DNA of 62,400 bases from a virus: IMG/VR virus record IMGVR_UViG_3300030430_003380, positions 1 through 62,400 of that record; one strand, given 5' to 3'. The translations under genes and the position numbers were made by a program. The notes below the pieces were generated by a model, which was not told the DNA's origin, did not search any database, and saw nothing but the letters and a program-made list of their open reading frames with translations. This document shows, piece by piece, positions 21,138 through 31,600 of this stretch. Position 1 is the first letter of the stretch, and every line of letters starts with the position of its first letter.

Positions 21138-21583
21138 GAAAGGAGCCTAGATTTGAGAGTCAAGAAGATAGAGATAGGGAAGCCGAAACTCTTCGTATAT
21201 TACTTGAAGGTAAAGACTTAACCTTTAATCAACTGGATAAATATGCACCAGTTGATGCTGAAATAATTGACAACAGAACAATGCAGGTTATATCTTTATG
21301 TGAGGTAAAGACAATGAGTCTTAATATGATAGACATAGAAAGAGTTAGAACATCTGTAAGAAAAATACAGCATTGTCAAAAAGAAGCTTTACAAAAAGGT
21401 TTACCACTATGTATAGCGTGGAGGTTCTTAGATGGTATTGGTTACATATGGATGCACAAAATAACAAAAGCCACAGTTGAGTGGGGTGGCATGAAAAACC
21501 CACGACCAGGATCTATATGGGATAGAGAATTATTATTCTACATAGATATGGATTTATTAACTATAATTAATTTTACAAAATGA
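21134..21583 (+). CDS. PD-(D/E)XK nuclease-like protein
   Basis: A protein of 149 residues. PVDAEIID (39-46) followed after a turn by VISLCEVKTM (52-61) is the D...E-x-K active-site pattern; helices IDIERVRTSVRKIQHCQKEAL follow and then a strand with PLCIAWRFLDGIGYIWM. This fits a small restriction-type or VRR-NUC/Holliday-type nuclease, or a DNA-repair helper. It lies downstream of the helicase and overlaps the next gene by 4 bases. Confidence 0.62.
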   Translation: MRKEPRFESQEDRDREAETLRILLEGKDLTFNQLDKYAPVDAEIIDNRTMQVISLCEVKTMSLNMIDIERVRTSVRKIQHCQKEALQKGLPLCIAWRFLDGIGYIWMHKITKATVEWGGMKNPRPGSIWDRELLFYIDMDLLTIINFTK

Positions 21584-21774
21584 GTAAACAAGAAAAAGAA
21601 GAAGAAAAAAACTACAGAAGACAAAAGTTTGATTGCGAGATGAGATTTAATATTGTTGAACTAGCAAGTCAAATGAAAGGTGATCTAAAGGAAAACACTA
21701 GAAACTTAGCCTCATATGTTTTTACAGGATACTTTCCTCAACCTGAAGAAGAAAAAAATAAATCAAAAAAATAA
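21580..21774 (+). CDS. Small hypothetical protein
   Basis: A protein of 64 residues, highly charged (MSKQEKEEEKNYRRQKFD at the start, PEEEKNKSKK at the end) with a central helix (FNIVELASQMKGDLK). Not recognised. ATGA overlap with the nuclease stop. A coupling or scaffold role cannot be deduced. Confidence 0.52.
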   Translation: MSKQEKEEEKNYRRQKFDCEMRFNIVELASQMKGDLKENTRNLASYVFTGYFPQPEEEKNKSKK

Positions 21775-21804
21775 TTCGTATCTTGCAGGCTACAATAATA
21801 TAGC

Positions 21805-22044
21805 ATGTCGAGTAAGAGTTCTAAGTATTACAAAAAAAATAAAAAGTCATACGCAAAGAAAAAAAAGTATGACTCCAAATATTCTTCATCAGAGAAGAGA
21901 AAAAATTATCGTGTTAAGCTAAACTTTTTTAATAGAAAAAAAGGTAAAAAAGGTGACGGAAAAGATGCATCACACACTAAGTCTGGCAAAATAGTATTAG
22001 AGAGTCAATCTAAAAACAGAGCAAGAAATAGAGGTAGGAAGTAA
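21805..22044 (+). CDS. Small highly basic protein (KGDGKDASH type)
   Basis: A protein of 79 residues. A Lys/Ser/Tyr head is followed by YDSKYSSSEKRKNYRVKLN, KKGDGKDASH and an end SKNRARNRGRK. I recall this pattern from small basic proteins found across many marine phages; their function is unknown. The sequence TATCTTGC (21779-21786), one base short of a Bacteroidota -7 element, lies 18 bases before the ATG. It resembles the other basic mini-proteins of this genome in charge. Confidence 0.68.
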   Translation: MSSKSSKYYKKNKKSYAKKKKYDSKYSSSEKRKNYRVKLNFFNRKKGKKGDGKDASHTKSGKIVLESQSKNRARNRGRK

Positions 22045-22064
22045 TTATTTTGTATCTTGGCTTG

Positions 22065-22526
22065 ATGCGATTCAAACGAAGAAAGGGAAAGCAGATAACT
22101 AAAGCTAAGAAACACGTTGCAGATGGAATCACATTTGCCTCTGGCTTAGAGCTTTACTGCTACAGAGCATTAAAAAAAGCAAAGATCCCCCACGAATATG
22201 AAGGAAAGACCTTTGAGCTTGTAGACAAATTCAAGTTTGAAGGTCTTCTTATGGATAAGGGTAAGACAAAGGGTAAGACTACCTTTAAGAAAAAACCTGG
22301 AAACATAAGAAACATAACCTACACACCCGACTTCATAAATTTAAAAAAAGGTTTTATTATAGAGACGAAAGGTATAAGGACTCCTGAGTTTAAGATGCGA
22401 TTCAAGCTGTTCTTAAAACACCTGTATGATACAGGTCAGAAGTTAGATGTTTATGTCCCATCAAATCAAAAGGAGGTAGATGCTACAGTCGATACCATCT
22501 TAGGTCGGGGTCCTTATAAAAAGTAA
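22065..22526 (+). CDS. DUF1064-like / Holliday-junction-resolvase-type nuclease
   Basis: A protein of 153 residues from ATG 22065 (MRFKRRKGKQITKAKK); the frame is open from ATG 22050 but the inner start fits the basic N-terminus better. It has FASGLELYCYRALKKAKI (catalytic Glu), NITYTPDFIN (Asp) and GFIIETKGI (E-x-K), then a basic helix KMRFKLFLKHL. This is the pattern of the DUF1064 / phage endonuclease group (PD-(D/E)XK), likely to process recombination or packaging intermediates. TATCTTGG ends only 4 bases before the start, so transcription could be leaderless. Confidence 0.78.
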   Translation: MRFKRRKGKQITKAKKHVADGITFASGLELYCYRALKKAKIPHEYEGKTFELVDKFKFEGLLMDKGKTKGKTTFKKKPGNIRNITYTPDFINLKKGFIIETKGIRTPEFKMRFKLFLKHLYDTGQKLDVYVPSNQKEVDATVDTILGRGPYKK

Positions 22527-22549
22527 AAGGAGGGAACCACCCCTCCTTT
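22526..22549. terminator. Bidirectional terminator between convergent units
   Basis: AAAGGAGGG (22526-22534) pairs with CCCTCCTTT (22541-22549) around AACCAC. Flanked by T/A-rich sequence, it can stop both the rightward early block and the leftward late block. Confidence 0.7.
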
Positions 22550-22579
22550 CATATCAACCAAAAAACCAATCAGAATGAC

Positions 22580-22594
22580 GTCCCAGAACGGGAC
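22580..22594. other. Hairpin GTCCC / GGGAC in the convergent gap
   Basis: GTCCC (22580-22584), loop AGAAC, GGGAC (22590-22594). There is no T-run, so it may be a secondary stem of the termination region. The rest of 22595-22651 is A/T-rich and holds nothing else. Confidence 0.35.
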
Positions 22595-22651
22595 TAAGAT
22601 TAGTAGTACAAATGTAATAATATTATTTATAAAAAAACGTATAATAAAATA

Positions 22652-25600
22652 TTATTTATAAGTATCTCCTATTGGTAATCTTAAAACCTTACCATGATCC
22701 CTCCACACTCTATTAATAATATGATCAGCTAGATGATTAGGCACTTTCAATTTATTAATCATAAGCTCTTTACTTTGATTTAAAGTATAGTGGTGAGCCC
22801 TTGCTGCAGCCACTAATACAGCCATCTGATCAACAAAGCCACTAAGATGTGGATCATAAAGAGGACTAAGTCTATTTAGTCTGCTATTTAGCTCATCCTG
22901 ATCGTACAAATTAAACTTCTCTCTGTTTAGTAAAGGTAGATTAATACCTTCTTCATAGAATATTTTATTACCTTTAGCTCTAGACTTAATCTTATTGAAC
23001 TGATCAGATAACTTAAACTGAGCTGATGTATCAGTATATATTCTACTTACTCTAAAACCAAGTAGTGCAGATATTTCATAAGAAACAACCCTTCTCTTGT
23101 CTGGATCAAAAGCATCATACAACTTAAACCCTTGCATAGCTGTAGAAGGTGCAAGCTTACCGCCAACGTATGTAACTACAGCAGGAATTATATCGTACCA
23201 TGGAGCTTCTTTATTGTATATTCTTTCAAACTCATTATCTCTAGCCTCTTGTATAGCGTTAAGAGTCATTTCCTCTGACAAGAATGGTTTGTATATTGTC
23301 TCTAGTATTCTAACTAAAGCGTCTTTACCATCTTTACTATCCACACCCTTAACAGCTATTCTAATCATATCTCTTATGTATCCTATACCAGACATCTTAG
23401 ACATGTTAACATAATCAACGTAAGGTCTACCTTGTTCATCTACACCACTACCTTTAGGTACTACGAAACCTGTTTGATCCCAATCAGGTTGTAATGCTCT
23501 TAGGTATCTTTTCTCAACCTCTTCGTCATCTCCTGCACCAAGTAACATTTGAAGCATCATTAGTTGTAAAGATTCTACAAGTGTTATTGTAGCTATAGAT
23601 GAGGCAAGTCTTGTTACACCCATTGATTTCAACTCTGGGTTACCACTACTCATCTCATTAAATGCTAGCATTACAGAGTTCTTAGCACATCTGATAGACT
23701 CAGCCTGGAATGCTACGAAGGTACCAACAAAAGGTGATCGACCTATGAATCTAATTATTCTAGGTATCTCATTATAGTTAGGGTAAGTGTTTCTTACATT
23801 CTCTGCGGCAACTAGGTCTGCCTCGTTTTCAGAAAGACCAGCTTTCATGTATTTTTCTTTCTCACTTAAAAATCCAAATATCTTAAATACATCATCTTCA
23901 GCTTGATACGCAGCAGTTAGTTTTTGATCTAATGTCTTTAACAACTTAGCTATATCACTTTCAGACTTGTTTGCAAAGAAAGTGTCAACATCAAAGTCTG
24001 CATCAGATAAATCTTTTGCTATACCTCTAATTTCTTGTAATGATGCAGACGAACTAACTACTCCAAGCTTGACTAGTTTTTTATAAAGATCTTTCATCTC
24101 AGGATCTTTAAACGTAGATACAGCTTGTATAGCTACCCTAGCAGAAGTAAACAACTTCTTACCATCCAAGTGACCATTCATTAACATGAAAGAAGAGTTA
24201 CCTATAATATTTCTTGTATGAGTACCAACACTCCAGATAGTCTTCATCTTTTTACCAAACATAACTACCTTCATGTATTGCTGATAGAAGTAGTTATCAA
24301 ACATATTCATCTTTCTATCAATCTCACTCAATACAGAGTACATCTCATCATCCAAGAAGTAACCATTTAAACTTCCAAATCTAGGATCTTTAACTTGGTT
24401 GTTAAACCCTTGATTTAATATCGCAGGTCTTCTACCAGATTCATCTGGTGGTGACAAGAATAATCCTTCACCAATATCTATAAGCTCTCTGTACATTTTA
24501 TCAGAGGTCACAGTTCTTGCTATCTTAGATATAGTATTTGTATAGTTGTAGAAAGGATCGTGTATCTCACCAAGTAAATCTCTAATCTCTACTGGTAGAT
24601 CTTCATTTCTAGCCATGAATATAGAACCAACTCTAGTTAATGCGTTACCAAAACCTTGTGAATAAGTCTGTATTCTTTCAGCTCTTGAAGTTTCATCTCC
24701 ATTCTGTATTATATCTAAGTCTTGTTTAGCAAAATCATAAGCCTCCTGCTCTGATAGTTCAGGATTTTTTTCCATATGAGCATTGGTCATAAAGTTCAAA
24801 GCTCTGTTAATTATCTTTTGATCTTCTTGCTTCCAACCCTTCTTCTCATACTGTCTGTATCTTCTTGTAAGATAAACACCAAGATTAGCATCAACCTTAA
24901 GAGTTGTAGGACCATCAACAATCTCCTCTCTAATTAAAGTTTTACTGAGCTGATCTATATGATCTCTCATGTTTATAAAAGCAGCTTTAAGTCTAGGGTT
25001 TCTTAACCTTAGTATCTTAGATCTGTCAGCTAAAAGCTCTGTGGCTTTTTGACCATCTATTTTTCTCTTACCAGAAACACTATTATTATATTCTATTATA
25101 GCAGCCTTAACTTCTTTAACGTTTTCACTAGCCTCAAACAACTCTTTATTTAAAGCACCTTGTGCCACAGTCATAAGGTCTTTAACCTCTTTACTACTAT
25201 GAGTACCAAATGGTTTTGCAAACAATCTAGATAACCTAACATCATACTGCTTGTCAGATATAGCCTTGAATGATGTAGCCCACCGACCTAAATCATAATC
25301 TCTTTCTATCATCATACGACCTATATCCCAAAGAACAGCAAAACCACCACGTCTATAAACAGTTCTACCTTGCTGGTTTGCTAGTTGGAATCTAGTTTTC
25401 GTATTAGATCTTACAGGTTCCCAAGTTGTAGCCATCTGTTTTCCACTATCATCAAACAAGAATCCTTGGAATCCTAATCCAGAGGCTAACTTAGCAATCT
25501 CTTCCATCTGATTGTAAGATACATCTTTAGACTTAACTTCTTTAGTATCTATGTTATCACAACAATCCTTAAGACTTTCTATCACTTCTTCAGATATATG

Positions 25601-28600
25601 CTCTGGGTAGTTAATCTTTACAGATAAACCTGTCTCTGTAGGTATAACTTCAGATGTATTTATGTGACCAAAGTTATCTGTATCTTCAAGAGCATGTCTA
25701 ACTAAGAATAAGCTAAGATTCATAGCATCCATATCCTTAGTTTCAAAGTTTAGGGTAGACTCCATTCTGTTTTCTGAATCCTTAAACCTATCTATATTGT
25801 AGTTAGCTACATCTCTTAGGTTTAGTGGATCCTTGTCTAGTGGATATAGTCTATCCATAGGGAACATAGATTTAACTTGAACGTCACCTATTCTTGAGTT
25901 TTCTTTTATATCAAGATTAGTATCAAAGAATGCTCTAGATCTAGACCACTTATTGTATTGTTCGTTAGAGAATGGTGTCATCTTCACGTTAGAAGGATCT
26001 ACCATCTCTGTATTTTCTGGAGCATAATGACTTAGAGATACCATGTTATCTATAATCTCCATATCTGGATACTCATTCTTAAGCTCCTCATAAGAGTCTG
26101 TAAGTTTAGCAAACTGTCTAGGATTTAAATTGCTAGTACCATTTTGATTAAGTTGGAACTTAGCTATACCTTTATTCTTGTGAGACTCCACCATATCCTG
26201 AGTTATAGGGAAGTTTCTAGCTCTCATTGGTTGTTTCTCTATAATCCCTCCACTTTCTAAATATTCAACAACTTTATCAGATAGTTTAAGTTTTGAAAGT
26301 AGGCTATTTCTATCAGCAACCAAAGCACCATCAATAGCAGCTTTAACTGGATTTATTAATTCTTTTAAATTAGATACGCCAATTTCTTGGGCTGACTCAG
26401 GAAATTCGTCAATTTTTTCTCTAATTGGCATAAGAAAACCATTTTGAAGATCATCTAAAAACGCTTCCTTACTCTCGTATATAGGAACAGACTCCACCTC
26501 TACGCTTTGAGTTATTCCCTCACCAACAGTTGTCCCTCCAAATGTTGAAATACGATTGACAAGTTTTTTACCTTTCGTGTATAGAGTTAAAACTTTACCA
26601 TCTTTCCTTAAACCTGTAGCATTACCAAGAAGCATGTCTATCTTTTGAACTGCAGTCCTAATCTCAACATCAGTTTCTACCTTAACTTCTTTTACAAGAT
26701 CTTCCCTTAGGTTACCTTTAGGACTCTCCATCTCATCTAACAAAACTGCTTCAACAGTATCTTGAAGGTATGTTTGAGTAATAAGGTTGTATAATTCATT
26801 ACTTATAGTACCATCCTCTTCAACCTGTATATCTATGAAGTCTAAAGGACTCTTACCTTCTCTCTCAAACTGACCTCTAACAATATTAGGTAGAGTATTG
26901 TCGTAGAAGTTTTTTAAACCTTCAGCTTGTTTACCCTCTGTAGGGACACCCTCTATCACCACACTCTCTTCACCAGTAATTAAAGCTACAGAGTCGTAAC
27001 CATTTTGTATAGCCACCTTCATTGCAGCTCTGACAGCTAGACCTGTATTCTTTGTTATATCACTCCAAGGGAAGTTAGGAACTCTATTTAAAACTTTAGT
27101 ATTCCTACTGAACTCTTTACGAACTTCCTCAAGATCTAAATCTTCTATTTTTTTCTCTAAAGCTTTTTTCTTAGAATTATAGTTTTCCCTCATAGAAACT
27201 ATCTCACGAGTTAAGCCATTAGCACGAGGATTAAATCCATTTAACTCCTCTGTAGTATTTAAACTAGAACCAAAATAAGTATCTAGTTTTGTCTCTAGCT
27301 CTGCAATCTTCCCATCATCTGGGGTAGTAGAGTTTATAAGTGTTGTTATTTGACTATCAAAATCTTCTAGTTCACGCTTATGTTGCTCTTCAAGACCGTC
27401 AAGAATTTGATCTCTAGTTGACTGAAGATCAATAATTTCATCGTAAAGTCTACTCTCTTCAACTTGTAATCTATCTATTTTAGCAGACAACTCACGACTC
27501 TTATCTCTAGCCTCAACTATATCTTTTAGTTCAGCAAAACCTTTCTTTCTACCTTCAGCCTCCCAATCAGATTGAACCTCTAGTATTAACAAAACTTTCT
27601 TACCATCCACAATCCTATCCTCTGTTCTAACAAATCCAACTAGGTTATCATTAAACCCAGTAAAGTGTCCACTGGTGTGGATTGTTTCACCTTTAGGGTT
27701 AAGGTTTATAAGTATGTTTTGAGGATTGTTTCTATCTTTTCTATTTCTATTTCTACCCCACGATACTGTAGCGTACTTAGAATTATATTTTTCTCTTAAC
27801 TCAGCTAAACTATTAACTCCAGGAAACAGAGATGACTTTGCTACAAAGTCAGATAGAACGATATACCTAACATCATTAGGCTCATTAACTCCACTATCTC
27901 TTATTGTTGTTGGCTCATTAGTGTTTAAAAAGTTTACAGCTATACCTGATAACCTGAAAGAATTAAGATCAAAGTCTTCATCAACACCTGTCATTTTGTG
28001 AGTTTCAATATCACCATTAGGCATTTTAATATCAAACGTTATATCGTAGGTAATATTTCCCTCATCATCAGGTACTCTTATATCTTTTTGAATTACACGA
28101 GAAACATTCTTCACAGTAACATCACCAAAATCTTTTTCTTCAATAACAAAGTTTTCACCTAATAAAGTAACCTCAATATCTGGAGTTAGGTTGTTAACTA
28201 ACACCTTTACATCTTCATATGTAGGATTCTTACCTGTAGTCTTAACTACGGTGTTCAAAGCCTCCTCTAAACCTGTAGATTTTATCTCATCACCAACACC
28301 CTTAACACCTGTGTCCTGCATTAACTTAATCCACTGCTTAACAGGTTTTCTAAACTTTCTACCTTTCTTAATTGTATTTAAGGTAGTGATTAAGTTAGAG
28401 TCAAAGTTCAGTGAGTTTCTTGCACTTAACTGAAACTTAGTTTCTTCTATGGTTATAGCATCAGGATCAAAGACAACATAGTTTCTAGCGTCACCTTCCT
28501 TATATGTCATACCATCTATACCAGCAGAAAGCATTAACATGGATGCTTCTTTCTGTGAACCTAGCTGACTCTCTAACTGTCCATAAAGTTGTGCTGTTGT

Positions 28601-31600
28601 AATGTTAGACTTCTCCTCAATCATGTAAGCTCTGTCAGCCTTACTAACTTTATCGTCACCAATCATCTCATCTACAATCTTCTCAACTGTTTCAACAGGA
28701 ACCTTAGAGTCCCAGTCTAAGTAGTCATACTCGTGATGTTGTTTTCCTGCGTGGAGTGAAACCTTAACTAAAGTACCAGCTCTTTTATAATTAGGTCTTA
28801 TATCATTGTTAGCCCAATCAAGAAGGTCTTGCGATGCTTCGTATTCAAATCTAAATTGATTTACTGCTGAGTCAAAATCAGACGTACCCTCTAGTAAATC
28901 TAAAAATATAGACTTCATCTCCATCTCTCTATAAGCTTCTTGAGATCTTACAGCACGAGCTTTATTCACCAACATAGTGTTGTACTCATGTACAGGCATG
29001 CTACCTATCTTATCATCTGCTGATGTAACTGATCCATCTCTATAACCTTTAGCTACTTCTTGCTCACTAGAGAAATAGAAACCATGACCATACTGAAGGT
29101 GACTCTTAATATAATTAGGGTTAAACTTGTCTATATTATTTGGACCACCATGATATAAATTACTTATTTGGAATCTACCAAACGCAGCATCACCGCCAGT
29201 AAAGTCATTAATAACATCTACGTTTGTTACAATACCACCATACATAGCAACATTGTAAGCTGACCTGTCTTGCTTATGCTTGAAAGGAATAGGTTTATTT
29301 TTCTTCTTTTCTGTCTCAGACATATAATTAGGAAAGGCTTCCTTTATATGAATAAACTTATTGAATATTTTGAAGTTACCTCCAGGTAAAACAAAAGGAT
29401 AACCAGGGTGATGACCAGCATCTCCCTCCTTAGTTTCTTTAATCGTAGCGTTAGTGTCTAAGTCTACAACACCAATAAGGTCACCCATTCTAGCATTCTC
29501 TATGAGTGGCTCGTTAACAAACTTTAATAAATCTTCAGGTCTAGGTAAACCAAGTTTTTTATTAAACTCAATCTTGTACAACTCTTGCATCACTTTGTTT
29601 CTATCACCAGTACCTATGGTTCTCATGTAGGCTTTAAACTCATCAAAGTTTTTAAACTTTTTCTTTGGTAAGTTTGTGTCTCTCTTTAATTTTTTTCTCT
29701 TACCTGTAACCTTATCTGTTTCCCAAAAATGATTAAGAACTGCAGCTTTATTAAAGGTGTTGTTTATCTGAGCTATAATTTCATTTCCAAACTTTTTATT
29801 GTTTTTTGATAAAGCTAACTCAACTTCTTTCTCAACATACTCTATAAAGTTTAAGTTTCCAGAAATAGAAGCGTTACTCATAGCCATAAAGACAACCTTT
29901 GTAACATCATCTTTTTTAAGTTTGTTTAGTAGGTTTTCAGCTTTAGACTTAGTAGTCCAAGCCCAACCTCCAGTGTCTTTCATCATAGGGTATAGTAATC
30001 CACCCATCATCTTATGCTTAACTCCAGTATCACTAGTTATATTACCAACTGAAGACCTGTCGATAGGAGCCACATAAACCTTTTCTCCATTTAAATCTAT
30101 AATAGATCCTACAGGAATATCTGTTTCTGAAAAATCAAATCTTTCTCTAAGCTGAAACTTAGATGGACCTCTATCAGATAGTAAATCTTCAGACACCTCT
30201 ACAAAGTCTGTAAGCATATCCTCACCAGCCTCAAGAGAGTTTTTTGTCATCGAATTATACTTAGCTTGGAACATTGCAACCTCTGTTGGCTCACCAACTT
30301 CAAACTCGTTTCCTGCTATGTTAATTTTCTTACCAGCTACGAAAGACTTAGCTAAACCTTTTTTAAGGTCACCTAGATTCTGTACAGTATCAAGTGTTAG
30401 ATCAAATATTTCACCATCAAAGTCAACGCCAAAGTAATGTTGTATAATATTCTTTACAGCCTGTTTTATTCTACCAAGAGTGCTTTGACTTCTTATAAAT
30501 TGATTTACAGCAGCATCACCCATCATCTCAGCAAAAGCTTCTTCAGTAAAGTATGCTCTCTTCTCTGCTGCAGACTTATCTTTTAAATAAGATGCAACCA
30601 TTTCGTTATTACCATACAACTGTTTAGCCCACTCGTAGTAAGACAACCTGATCCTTCTACCATCTTCAAGAACTATAAGCTTTGAATCTGATACTCCATC
30701 TGCTTTTCTTACAAGCTTTTCTATTTGTTTATATATCTTTCTACCTTCCTTTGTAGTCTTTAATTTATTTACCAAAGGATGTATTATCTCGTGGAACAAA
30801 GTATTACCTTGTATGTATTCCATGTTAAGATATATGGTGTCACCAAGGTAGAAAGCTGACTGACGAGAGTGACCAACTGGATCGTTGACCCCCTTTTGTG
30901 CTAGCATCTGAGCCATAGAGTCAGAGTTTCTAGCTATAGAGAAGTTAAGGTTACCTATAGATGATAACATCTTAACAATGAATCCTAATATTTTTTGTCT
31001 ACTATTAGGGTAGCCTTCAAAGAATGTAGCATCATAGTTTTCGCTAGTTGAGTCTAACTGATCCATGTTGTCAGCGTTAATATCCTTACCATGAACAGCC
31101 TCGTTTGTACCAAATCTTATAGAGAACTTTCTACCATTAGCATCTTTCATTATAAAGAAACTAGCACCATTTCTAGCGTCTGGTGATTTCTCTACAATAC
31201 CGTTTACAGACTGAACACTACCATTACTATTTAGAACACCTGTCTTACTTGAGAACACAGAAGTTTGACCAAAATTTCTACCCAGATTTAAAGCCTGAGC
31301 ATCTGTAAGCCCTTCAACCATGAACGATTCTTTAGACACTCCATTCTCTACAGTCCTAACAGTTTTATATTTAACTCCAAGGGCATCTAGCCTAGCCTTT
31401 AAGTTAGTAGACCTATTTTTGTTTTGCTCTGCAGTGTATCCATTCTTTTGCGATGATACAATATGGTAGTCTTTCTGTAAGTCATCTTGAGATACAGAGT
31501 CCATACTCTTAGCATCAGCTTTTCTAAACTCTAAGTTATTCTTCTTTACAAGCTCTGCCTTAGCATTCTCTTTAGCCATATCAGCTTTCTTCATCTCCGC

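Noticed and set aside
27726-28001. Rightward frames inside the giant protein gene (for example 23097, 27726, 29799, 31644, 32526)
   Set aside because: They are antisense frames created by codon bias of the long leftward gene, with repetitive Leu/Ser-rich translations and no starts in context.
30390-30440. GVDFDGEIFD in the giant protein as an RNA-polymerase DFDGD motif
   Set aside because: The surroundings are those of a peptidase-adjacent helical segment, and no second polymerase motif is present.
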